Made by a program: the position numbers and the translations under genes
Shown: positions 23,570-29,476 of the stretch, piece after piece
How positions within the stretch are numbered: position 1 is the first letter of the stretch
Layout: every line of letters begins with the position of its first letter
The notes under the pieces: model-generated
The model's database searches: none
Told to the model about the DNA's origin: nothing
Seen by the model: only the letters and a program-made list of their open reading frames with translations
Source of the DNA: Flavobacteriales bacterium UBA3477
GTDB lineage: Bacteria; Bacteroidota; Bacteroidia; Flavobacteriales; Schleiferiaceae
Reading direction: 5' to 3'
Assembly: GCA_002378005.1 (NCBI GenBank)
Contig: DFQY01000011.1
Span: 1-29,476 of the forward strand
DNA: 29,476 nucleotides

Positions 23570-24478
23570 TTATTTTAAATAGGCTGCTAGCGGTAATCTG
23601 TAACTCACACCTGTCCCAAAAAAGAATCCGCTAGTATTGAGTTTTGTGTCCAAGTAAGGACTTAAATCTACCCCGGCATAAATGTCGAGTTGCAGGTCGT
23701 TCGAAAGCAGCTTCGTGAATCCGCCATCAAAATACGGGGTTGCAAAAAATTCGCTCCCCGCTACAAACCAATTGCTGAAATATTCCGCATACACACCGTA
23801 GTCATTGCCAAGATCATAGCCTAATGCTAAAGAGAACATGCCTTCATTAATGAAGCCATTAGAGCCTTGAAGACCTCCCGAAACACCAATATTACTGGCA
23901 ATGCCTAATCTGGGTGTCAATCCCTTTTCCAGCATGAGTCGCTGTTCATGAAAAACCACATTTCCTTGTGATGGTGCGCGGTAATCGCCGCCGGCAATCC
24001 AGGGCAAGGTAAAGTGACTCAACCAAGTGGTTTGCGGCAAAAGTTCGGTTTCTTCAATTAGGTTGTACTTAAAGCCAATGGTCACCGGGTTCACTCCCGT
24101 GGTGCGGAATGGATCATTCCAAGTGTCTACAATGTCCACGAGCTTGGTGTTGGCATTGATGACGGCACGTACCTCGAATTTTCGATTGATCCCAAAGCGC
24201 AATACTTCCTCTATTTGATGTGCATCCGTGATGCTTGTAAAGGAAATTCTTTCCTCAGCATGCGAAAACTGATACCCGCCTTCATACTGAAACCAACCTA
24301 CCGGAGTAATCTGTGCGCTTTCTGTAATATCCGGTCTGTCGGTCGCAATGGCCGGCATACCGACAAATACTGGCGTTAATTCAACATCGTTGGCGTCAAC
24401 ATCATTCATCTGTGGACGCTCCTGCGCCATGCCCCAAATCGATGAGGTCATTAAAATCACAATACTAATCTTCTTCAT
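23570..24478 (-). CDS. Outer-membrane beta-barrel protein (MetA/phenol-degradation-like family) in the metal-uptake operon
   Basis: The 302-residue protein has a signal peptide (MKKISIVILMTSSIWGMAQ) and a barrel of alternating strands rich in Phe and Tyr, with motifs of the PF13557-like outer-membrane family: ATDRPDITESAQITPVGWFQ, FEVRAVINANTKL, NPVTIGFKYNLIEE, SLALGYDLGNDYGVYAEYFS, FFFGTGVSYRLPL. Its start overlaps the stop of the permease-regulator fusion by 14 bases, and the second permease starts 3 bases after its stop, so it is bound to the metal operon. A role in metal passage through the outer membrane is suggested by context only; family function is not established. Confidence 0.82.
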   Translation of the reverse strand: MKKISIVILMTSSIWGMAQERPQMNDVDANDVELTPVFVGMPAIATDRPDITESAQITPVGWFQYEGGYQFSHAEERISFTSITDAHQIEEVLRFGINRKFEVRAVINANTKLVDIVDTWNDPFRTTGVNPVTIGFKYNLIEETELLPQTTWLSHFTLPWIAGGDYRAPSQGNVVFHEQRLMLEKGLTPRLGIASNIGVSGGLQGSNGFINEGMFSLALGYDLGNDYGVYAEYFSNWFVAGSEFFATPYFDGGFTKLLSNDLQLDIYAGVDLSPYLDTKLNTSGFFFGTGVSYRLPLAAYLK

Positions 24479-25730
24479 AAGGAATAGGACTTTGGTGAGG
24501 ATCCACTTCTGGGTTCCCCAATTCTTTAACTATTAATGCTTCTATTTCAGGGGTAATAACGTGTTCCATAGTTTCGGCCTGCGGGTGAATGTGGTCGGCC
24601 GCCATTCCCAAGCGCTCGGTCAAATACAGCTCCCATAATCTGTGCAAACGCACCACTCGACGACCTTCGATGCGGCCCAGGTCCGTTAGAGCAAACCCAT
24701 CGGGACGCTCCACCACTAAGAACTCCTTTTTCAAGTTTCTCAAGGTCTTGGTCAACCCCTCGTAATGCTGCTCTCGGGCATCGACCATCGCCTCAGCAGT
24801 CATCGCCACCGGTTCCCCAGCACGCTCCTCGGCACCATAAAGCAACTTCAATAAGTTCTCACGTTGCGTTTTATTGCGATTCGACGTAGCGCGTCTGCGA
24901 CGCGCGAGCCAACCCTTTTCCGGCGCTAAAATCAACGAGCTGAATCCAAAAAACCCGAGCACCAATACAATCCACGGACCTGTTGGCATTTTGGGCAAGG
25001 CCGCGCTAATGAACGTGCCTCCCAAAGCAGCAGCCGAAGCGAAAAGTGCAGCAAGCAACAACATGCGGGGTAGGCTCGAAGTCCAACTTCGCGCGGCGGC
25101 TGAAGGTGTGATTAATAAGGCAGCCATAAGGACGACACCTACGGTTTGAATGCCCACAGTTACGGCCAATACGGTGAGTACGGTAAAGGCAAATCTGATT
25201 GTTCCCGTAGGCAGGCCGATGGCTGCTGCGAAGTCTTCGTTGAAGGTCATTAATTGGAACCCTTTGTAAAAGAGTGCTGCTCCTAAAAGGAGTAAAAGTG
25301 CTAGGCCAGTGAATACGTATAAATCCACCATGGTGATGGCGGCCGCTTTGCCTAAGAGGAACCGCTCCAAACCGGCTTGCTGGCCCTGGCCCGTGCGTTG
25401 CACGTAGGACATTAGAAGAATCCCAAAACCGAAGAAGGTTGATAGGACTAGGCTCACGGCGGTATCGCTTTTGAGCTTGGTGCGCTGTTCAATAAACGCG
25501 ATTCCATAATGAGCGATAAGGCCCGCGATTAACGCCCCGATGATAAGGTAGCCTGGGTGTCGTCCGTCCCCCAGAATGAAGGCCAATACGACCCCTGGCA
25601 ACAAGGCGTGAGCAATGGCATCGCCAACGAGGCTTTCCCCTTTCAAAAAGCTAAAGGCGCCCACGACCGCTGAGGATGAAGCCAGCAGGAGGGTTCCTAA
25701 AAGTACTTTTATGAAAACGGGATCAAACAT
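24465..25730 (-). CDS. Metal ABC transporter permease fused to a DtxR-type metal-sensing domain
   Basis: Residues 1-270 are an ABC-3 permease (FLKGESLVGDAIAHALLPGV, FNEDFAAAIGLPTG, GVVLMAALLITPSAAARSW). After a basic linker (about 275-290) residues 290-421 resemble a DtxR/MntR regulator: a degenerate winged helix (LTKTLRNLKKEFLVVERPDGFALTDLGRIEGR) and the dimer/metal domain (HRLWELYL...HIHPQAETMEH...NPEVDPHQSPIP). The residues matching the DtxR ligands His79, Glu83, His98, 102, Glu105 and His106 are His363, Glu367, His382, Glu386, Glu389 and His390, with identical spacing. Such fusions are known in annotation of several bacterial groups, but their purpose is unclear. It starts overlapping the ATPase stop (TAATG). 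Confidence 0.92.
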   Translation of the reverse strand: MFDPVFIKVLLGTLLLASSSAVVGAFSFLKGESLVGDAIAHALLPGVVLAFILGDGRHPGYLIIGALIAGLIAHYGIAFIEQRTKLKSDTAVSLVLSTFFGFGILLMSYVQRTGQGQQAGLERFLLGKAAAITMVDLYVFTGLALLLLLGAALFYKGFQLMTFNEDFAAAIGLPTGTIRFAFTVLTVLAVTVGIQTVGVVLMAALLITPSAAARSWTSSLPRMLLLAALFASAAALGGTFISAALPKMPTGPWIVLVLGFFGFSSLILAPEKGWLARRRRATSNRNKTQRENLLKLLYGAEERAGEPVAMTAEAMVDAREQHYEGLTKTLRNLKKEFLVVERPDGFALTDLGRIEGRRVVRLHRLWELYLTERLGMAADHIHPQAETMEHVITPEIEALIVKELGNPEVDPHQSPIPYEED

Positions 25731-26530
25731 TAGCCTTGCGGTTGATCTTCTTTAAAATCTGGTTCGCGTAGTGGGAATTCGGTGTCGGAAATGAGGTCCC
25801 CTAGTTTGGAGAGCACGGTTAATCGGCCCCCGTAAGCCTCTTGCAATAGTTCCTTGGTGAAGACTTGCTCCTTTGGACCGGCAGCGACTAATCGAGTGTT
25901 CAACAAGACGATCCAATCAAAGTATTCGTTCGCGGTCTGCAGGTCATGGTGTACGATCACCACAGTCTTACCTTCGTTTTTCATGTCGCGGAGCAGCTTC
26001 AAAATAGCATCCTCAGTAGCGGCATCCACCCCTACAAACGGTTCGTCCATCAAGTAGATGTCTGCTTGCTGTGCGAGGGAACGGGCGATGAAGACGCGCT
26101 GTTGCTGTCCACCTGATAATTGGGAAATCTGGCGGTCGGCGAACTCGAGCAGATTCACTTTTTCCAATGCCTCTGTGGCAATGCGACGGTCTTCTTTGGT
26201 GATCCGTTTGAAGAGGTTGTTCTTGCGGTAGCGCCCCATCAACACGACGTCCATAACATCTGCAGGGAAATCCCAATCCACACTCTCGCGCTGTGGTACG
26301 TAGCTAACGCGCTCACGTACTTTGTCCAGGGGTTGACCGAAGATTTCAGTGTAGCCGCTATCGGGTTTCATCAAGCCCATGACCGTTTTCAGCATGGTAG
26401 TTTTCCCCGATCCGTTGGGACCGACGATACCGATGATCTTGCCCTTTGGCAGCTCAAAATCCACGTCCCACAAGACGGGTTTGCTATGGTAGCTTACGGT
26501 GAGGTTGTGTACTTCTATACTTTTTTCCAT
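25730..26530 (-). CDS. Metal ABC transporter ATP-binding protein (TroB/MntB-like)
   Basis: This 266-residue ATPase has Walker A (GPNGSGKTTMLKT), the ABC signature LSGGQQQRVFIARSL, Walker B (IYLMDEPFVGVD) and the switch His (VIVHHDLQT). The Y-loop region YVPQRESVDWDFPADVMDVVLMGRY is characteristic of the manganese/zinc/iron-chelate branch. It overlaps the stop of the binding-protein gene by one base and the start of the fused permease by one base, a chain of TAATG junctions. Confidence 0.95.
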   Translation of the reverse strand: MEKSIEVHNLTVSYHSKPVLWDVDFELPKGKIIGIVGPNGSGKTTMLKTVMGLMKPDSGYTEIFGQPLDKVRERVSYVPQRESVDWDFPADVMDVVLMGRYRKNNLFKRITKEDRRIATEALEKVNLLEFADRQISQLSGGQQQRVFIARSLAQQADIYLMDEPFVGVDAATEDAILKLLRDMKNEGKTVVIVHHDLQTANEYFDWIVLLNTRLVAAGPKEQVFTKELLQEAYGGRLTVLSKLGDLISDTEFPLREPDFKEDQPQG

Positions 26531-27417
26531 TACTCGAATGATTTTAAAATCGCGTTGGTATTGTGTTGAAAAGCGCCCAATAGCGTGGCTTCAGGCGTGC
26601 CTTGGGGGCCGAGGGCATCGCTGAAGAGCGGGGTGCCTATAGTGACCTGGCCGCCTTTTTGTGCTACGGCTTCTTGCAGGGCTTGAATGCTTTTCGGATT
26701 GACGGAGGTCTCGGCGAAGATGGTGGTGAGGTGGTGGTCTAATATGAATTGGGCCGAGGTGCTCATGTCATTTATGCCAAACTCCGCGGCTGTGCTGATG
26801 CCCTGAAGACCGTGTACCTCTATACCGTAGGCACGACCGAAATAAGAAAACGCATCGTGTGCGGTGACCATGGCGCGCAAGGAATCCGGGACCTTGTTGG
26901 AGGCACGAATCATGGCGTCGTGTGCGAGGCCTAAGTCCTGAAAATAGTCCATGGCGTTTTGCTCGATCGCTTGGCGGTGTTCGGGAAATTGGTCAATGAG
27001 GAAGTCGGCGAGTTCGCCTACGCAACGATTCCAAAGCTGGAGGTCGAACCAAATGTGCGGGTCGTAGGTATTGGGGCCCACTTCTATGAGGTCATGAGAC
27101 TTAAGGGCGCTGCTCATCGCATATACAGGTTTTTCTGTGCCCAATTTTTCCAAGACCTCCACCATCTTCCCTTCCAAATGCAAGCCATTGTACAGGATGA
27201 TACGGGCATTGCTGAGCTTGGCTACATCGCTCTCCACAGGTTTGTAGCTATGCGGGTCGATGTTGGAATGCATCAAGGCTTCCACCTTGACGGCTTCCGG
27301 CAAAAGTTGACGTGCCGCATCCGCCACGATAGAGGTGGTACACAATACGTCGACACTTTCTTGCGGTTGGCAGGAAAGGGCAAACGCACCGGTCAGTATG
27401 ATTAAGAGTTTTTTCAT
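26530..27417 (-). CDS. Metal-binding lipoprotein of the ABC transporter (TroA-like, cluster A-I)
   Basis: This 295-residue protein has a lipoprotein signal ending ALSC (Cys16) and the TroA fold. The metal ligands can be placed as His56 (DPHSYKP), His121 (DPHIWFD), His187 (TAHDAFSYFGRAYG) and Asp267 (FSDALG). Their spacing (65, 66, 80) equals that of Treponema TroA His68/His133/His199/Asp279, which binds zinc and manganese; manganese-specific PsaA-type proteins have Glu at the third position. I use the start at 27417, which overlaps the regulator stop as ATGA; the longer in-frame ATG at 27462 would lie inside that gene and bury the signal. Confidence 0.93.
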   Translation of the reverse strand: MKKLLIILTGAFALSCQPQESVDVLCTTSIVADAARQLLPEAVKVEALMHSNIDPHSYKPVESDVAKLSNARIILYNGLHLEGKMVEVLEKLGTEKPVYAMSSALKSHDLIEVGPNTYDPHIWFDLQLWNRCVGELADFLIDQFPEHRQAIEQNAMDYFQDLGLAHDAMIRASNKVPDSLRAMVTAHDAFSYFGRAYGIEVHGLQGISTAAEFGINDMSTSAQFILDHHLTTIFAETSVNPKSIQALQEAVAQKGGQVTIGTPLFSDALGPQGTPEATLLGAFQHNTNAILKSFE

Positions 27418-28073
27418 GCGTGTACGGCGTAAATGTTCGCGCTCATGCTCTTGCTGAGCCAAATGGTGTGGCCCGAAGGCGATTTGAGCTGTACGCTGGC
27501 ATCAAAAGACGAAATAGCCTCGACGTCGTAAGTGTTGCCCAGGTTGATATTCATAGCGTCCAATTGGTCAAAAAACTCCGACCCTGCATCTTCCACACGC
27601 ACTACTTTGATGGTATGGCCTTTCGCGAAGGCACCGAGGGGTTCGCCTAAGACCGGGGGCATTTGTCCATTGCGCTCCGGGATAGGATCACCGTGCGGAT
27701 CGTGCTTCGGCGTACCAAGAAAATCCGACAATCTCTCGACCAATTCCTCGCTCTGAACATGCTCGAGTTGTTCGGCGAGTGGATGCACTTGGTCCCAGCC
27801 AAACCCAAGGGTATCCACCAAGAAGGTTTCCCATAAACGGTGTTTGCGCAGGATGGATTTGGCCAATAAAATTCCCTCCTTTGTGAGTTGTACTCCTTTA
27901 TATGGTACCACCGTTACAAGATTCTTCTGGCTCAACCGTTTTACAGCTTGGGTCACAGAACTGCCTTTGGCCCCGATACGCTGCGCCAAATCCCCATTGC
28001 TCACAGGATTGTCGCTGCCTAAATGGTACAAGGCTTTGATGTAATTCTCCTCGCTTTCCGTATGAGTTTTCAA
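27414..28073 (-). CDS. mntR: DtxR/MntR-family metal-dependent transcriptional repressor with FeoA-like C-terminal domain
   Basis: The 219-residue protein has a winged helix (NYIKALYHL...VSNGDLAQRIGAKGSSVTQAVKRL, about 10-65), a metal/dimer domain with His78, Glu82, His97, Glu101, Glu104 and His105, and a C-terminal FeoA/SH3-like domain (about 140-219). The residue at the DtxR Cys102 position is Glu101, as in MntR, which favours manganese. The only reasonable start is TTG at 28073: upstream in frame there is no ATG before a stop, and MKTHTESEENYIKALY matches the family N-terminus. It heads the operon and its promoter carries a palindrome that overlaps the -7 box, so autoregulation is likely. 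Confidence 0.92.
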   Translation of the reverse strand: MKTHTESEENYIKALYHLGSDNPVSNGDLAQRIGAKGSSVTQAVKRLSQKNLVTVVPYKGVQLTKEGILLAKSILRKHRLWETFLVDTLGFGWDQVHPLAEQLEHVQSEELVERLSDFLGTPKHDPHGDPIPERNGQMPPVLGEPLGAFAKGHTIKVVRVEDAGSEFFDQLDAMNINLGNTYDVEAISSFDASVQLKSPSGHTIWLSKSMSANIYAVHA

Positions 28074-28083
28074 TGTGACTATC

Positions 28084-28106
28084 TTTTAGTTTAGGCAAAA
28101 CTAAAA
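28084..28106 (-). promoter_or_regulatory. MntR-like operator overlapping the mntR promoter -7 box
   Basis: TTTTAGTTT (28084-28092) and AAACTAAAA (28098-28106) form a perfect 9-base inverted repeat with a 5-base spacer. A nested version, TTTAG(N6)CTAAA, at 28090-28105 resembles MntR/DtxR boxes. On the minus strand TAGTTTTG (28103 to 28096) inside it matches the -7 motif TAnnTTTG, so a bound repressor would exclude RNA polymerase. It lies 11 bases from the mntR start codon. Confidence 0.7.
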
Positions 28107-28167
28107 ATTATTTTAACACAAACTACCAATGGCACTGCAATACCTTAAATAACGTACCTTAGCGACC

Positions 28168-28947
28168 GTGAAAAACCAGACGTATTTCATTTCCGATGTG
28201 CATTTAGGTGCCCCAGATGTGCTCCAAAGCCAAGCGCGTGAGCGACAATTGGTCGGCTTCCTACGCAGCATATCGGACCAGTGCGAACGCCTCTTCATAG
28301 TCGGTGATTTGTTCGACTACTGGTTTGAATACAAGCACGCCGTGCCTCGTGGCCATACCCGCCTCCTCGGCCAACTGGGACACATGGTGGACGAAGGCAT
28401 GGAATTGCACATTTTCGTGGGCAACCATGATTTATGGATGGGAGATTACCTCAGCGAAGAATTGGGGGCCACCATACATCATCAGCCCCTGCAGTGGGAT
28501 GTACCCGGAACTTCTTTGCGCTACTACATTGCGCATGGCGACGGATTGGGGCCAGGAGATCGCAAGTACAAAGCGCTGAAAAAACTCTTCACCAACCCGC
28601 TCGCGATCTGGGCATACAAGAGACTACACCCAAACTTCGGCGTGGGTTTTGCCGCGCGGATGTCGCGCACTTCGAGAAACAGCCAGGACCCGGAAGACCA
28701 TGCCTTCAAAGGAGATAAAGAGCGCCAATTAATTCACAGCCAAACCCTCCTCCAAAAAGAGTGGTTCGATGCCTTTATTTATGGGCACCGCCACCACGAG
28801 AAAGAATTGGTCCTTCAAACCCAAGAAGGAAAAGATGGCACCAAAATTGAAAGCAAATATTTCGTCCTAGGCGACTGGATTACTCTGAATACCTACGCCA
28901 AATGGGACGGCACACAGTTAACCTTGAACACGTATACTCCCTCATGA
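28168..28947 (+). CDS. lpxH: UDP-2,3-diacylglucosamine diphosphatase
   Basis: This 259-residue metallophosphatase of lipid A synthesis cleaves UDP-2,3-diacylglucosamine to lipid X and UMP. The metal motifs are all present: FISDVHLGAP near residue 7, GDLFDYWFEYKHAVP near 50, GNHDLWMGDYL near 88, AHGDG near 122 and YGHRHHEKE near 208. The LGPGDRKYKALKKLF segment is typical of LpxH-type enzymes. The start codon is GTG. It is divergent from the metal operon across 94 bases that contain the MntR-like palindrome, and overlaps the next gene by four bases. Confidence 0.92.
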   Translation: MKNQTYFISDVHLGAPDVLQSQARERQLVGFLRSISDQCERLFIVGDLFDYWFEYKHAVPRGHTRLLGQLGHMVDEGMELHIFVGNHDLWMGDYLSEELGATIHHQPLQWDVPGTSLRYYIAHGDGLGPGDRKYKALKKLFTNPLAIWAYKRLHPNFGVGFAARMSRTSRNSQDPEDHAFKGDKERQLIHSQTLLQKEWFDAFIYGHRHHEKELVLQTQEGKDGTKIESKYFVLGDWITLNTYAKWDGTQLTLNTYTPS

Positions 28948-29441
28948 AAAGAGCACTTCTAGTCATCGCATTCCTGGGAAGCTTCGCTGCGACAGCACAG
29001 GACTACAAAGGACATTATGGCATCGGTCTCGCCTTAGGTGAACCCAGTGGTTTTAGCATCAAAAAGTTTATCAACCACAGCGAAGCCTTTCAATATACCC
29101 TCGGCTATAGCACCGTAAAGGGCCAAGAAGGTATCAATATTGGAGCAGATTTCTTGCTCCATAATTACGATTTCATCACCGCCGAAAAAGGCAAGATTCC
29201 TTTTTACTATGGGGCAGGTATTCATTTAAGGAGCTATAACGATTTGGGCAACCAAGTATACGCACGCGTACCTCTCGGTGTAGCGTACGAAGTGTCGGAT
29301 TTACCCCTAGACATCTTCTTCGAATTTGCACCGGGTATTGCAGTGATTCCACAACCCTCTTTGGTCACAAATTTTGCAATCGGGGGCCGATTCTATTTTG
29401 ACCTAAACAAAGCCCGACGCGCTGTGGAGGAGCGGATCTAA
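28944..29441 (+). CDS. Small outer-membrane beta-barrel protein
   Basis: The 165-residue protein has a signal peptide (MKRALLVIAFLGSFAATAQ) and about eight beta strands typical of small OmpX/porin-like proteins (GHYGIGLALGEPSGFSIKKF, FQYTLGYSTVKGQEGINIG, IPFYYGAGIHLRSY, VYARVPLGVAYEV, NFAIGGRFYFDL). I set the start at 28944, where ATGA overlaps the lpxH stop; an in-frame ATG at 28902 lies inside lpxH. Coupling to a lipid A gene fits an envelope role, but no function is known. Confidence 0.85.
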   Translation: MKRALLVIAFLGSFAATAQDYKGHYGIGLALGEPSGFSIKKFINHSEAFQYTLGYSTVKGQEGINIGADFLLHNYDFITAEKGKIPFYYGAGIHLRSYNDLGNQVYARVPLGVAYEVSDLPLDIFFEFAPGIAVIPQPSLVTNFAIGGRFYFDLNKARRAVEERI

Positions 29442-29457
29442 GGCCGGATAATTAAAT

Positions 29458-29476
29458 ATAAAAAACCCCGGGCGCT
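29458..29476. terminator. Probable start of a terminator cut by the window edge
   Basis: An A-rich run followed by CCCCGGGCGCT begins 16 bases after the last stop codon. This is the usual left half of a bidirectional A/T-flanked hairpin, but the right half is outside the window. Confidence 0.3.

Noticed and set aside
24465..24478. Frameshift or assembly error at the fusion/outer-membrane gene overlap
   Set aside because: Both reading frames are intact and both termini match their families (PIPYEED end, signal peptide start), so a 14-base overlap is the simplest reading.
1..29476. Mobile elements, prophage, CRISPR or defence system
   Set aside because: No transposase, integrase, repeat array, toxin-antitoxin pair or nuclease is encoded; all genes fit metabolic, transport or envelope roles.

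Overview
The window comes from a Bacteroidota (Bacteroidetes) chromosome, most likely a marine or free-living member of the Flavobacteriales. The evidence is a SusC/SusD pair, many short-signal lipoproteins, AT-rich start regions without Shine-Dalgarno sites, several promoters with the Bacteroidetes -7 motif TAnnTTTG, and a PaaZ/PaaY/PaaJ/PaaI phenylacetate cluster. Finer placement (for example near Cryomorphaceae/Schleiferiaceae) is only a guess. I saw no rRNA, tRNA, CRISPR array, insertion sequence or phage gene. Coding density is very high and no gene-free stretch exceeds about 190 bases.

Region 1 (1-15.0 kb) is an alpha-glucan/maltose utilisation island tied to upper glycolysis. A leftward susC-susD pair (susD cut by the window edge) and a leftward Nudix-type winged-helix regulator face a rightward series: pfkA, gapA, a BadF-type sugar kinase, pgmB, a GH65 maltose phosphorylase, and two GH13 lipoprotein amylases. 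Proposed flow: surface or periplasmic amylases and SusCD supply maltose and oligosaccharides; the phosphorylase makes glucose plus beta-glucose-1-phosphate; PgmB and the kinase both yield glucose-6-phosphate; PfkA and GapA carry it into glycolysis. The divergent regulator/pfkA gap holds a perfect 9-3-9 palindrome. A degenerate copy of it overlaps the -7 box of susC, which suggests one regulator controls both arms.

Region 2 (15.0-16.2 kb) holds an orphan biotin carrier protein, a His-rich DUF4399 lipoprotein, a strong terminator and a possible one-helix membrane peptide.

Region 3 (16.2-22.1 kb, leftward) is a tightly coupled operon of phenylacetyl-CoA catabolism: unknown 166-aa protein, paaI, paaJ, paaY, paaZ, a small ABM-like protein and a crotonase-family enzyme. 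The ring-activating genes (paaABCDE, paaK, paaH) are not in the window.

Region 4 (22.3-28.1 kb, leftward) is a manganese/zinc-type uptake operon: DtxR/MntR regulator (TTG start), TroA-like binding lipoprotein, ATPase, a permease fused to a second DtxR-type metal-sensing domain, an outer-membrane barrel protein, a second permease, and elaA. Almost every junction overlaps. An MntR-like palindrome contains the operon's -7 box.

Region 5 (28.2 kb-end, rightward) is lpxH followed by a small outer-membrane barrel protein.
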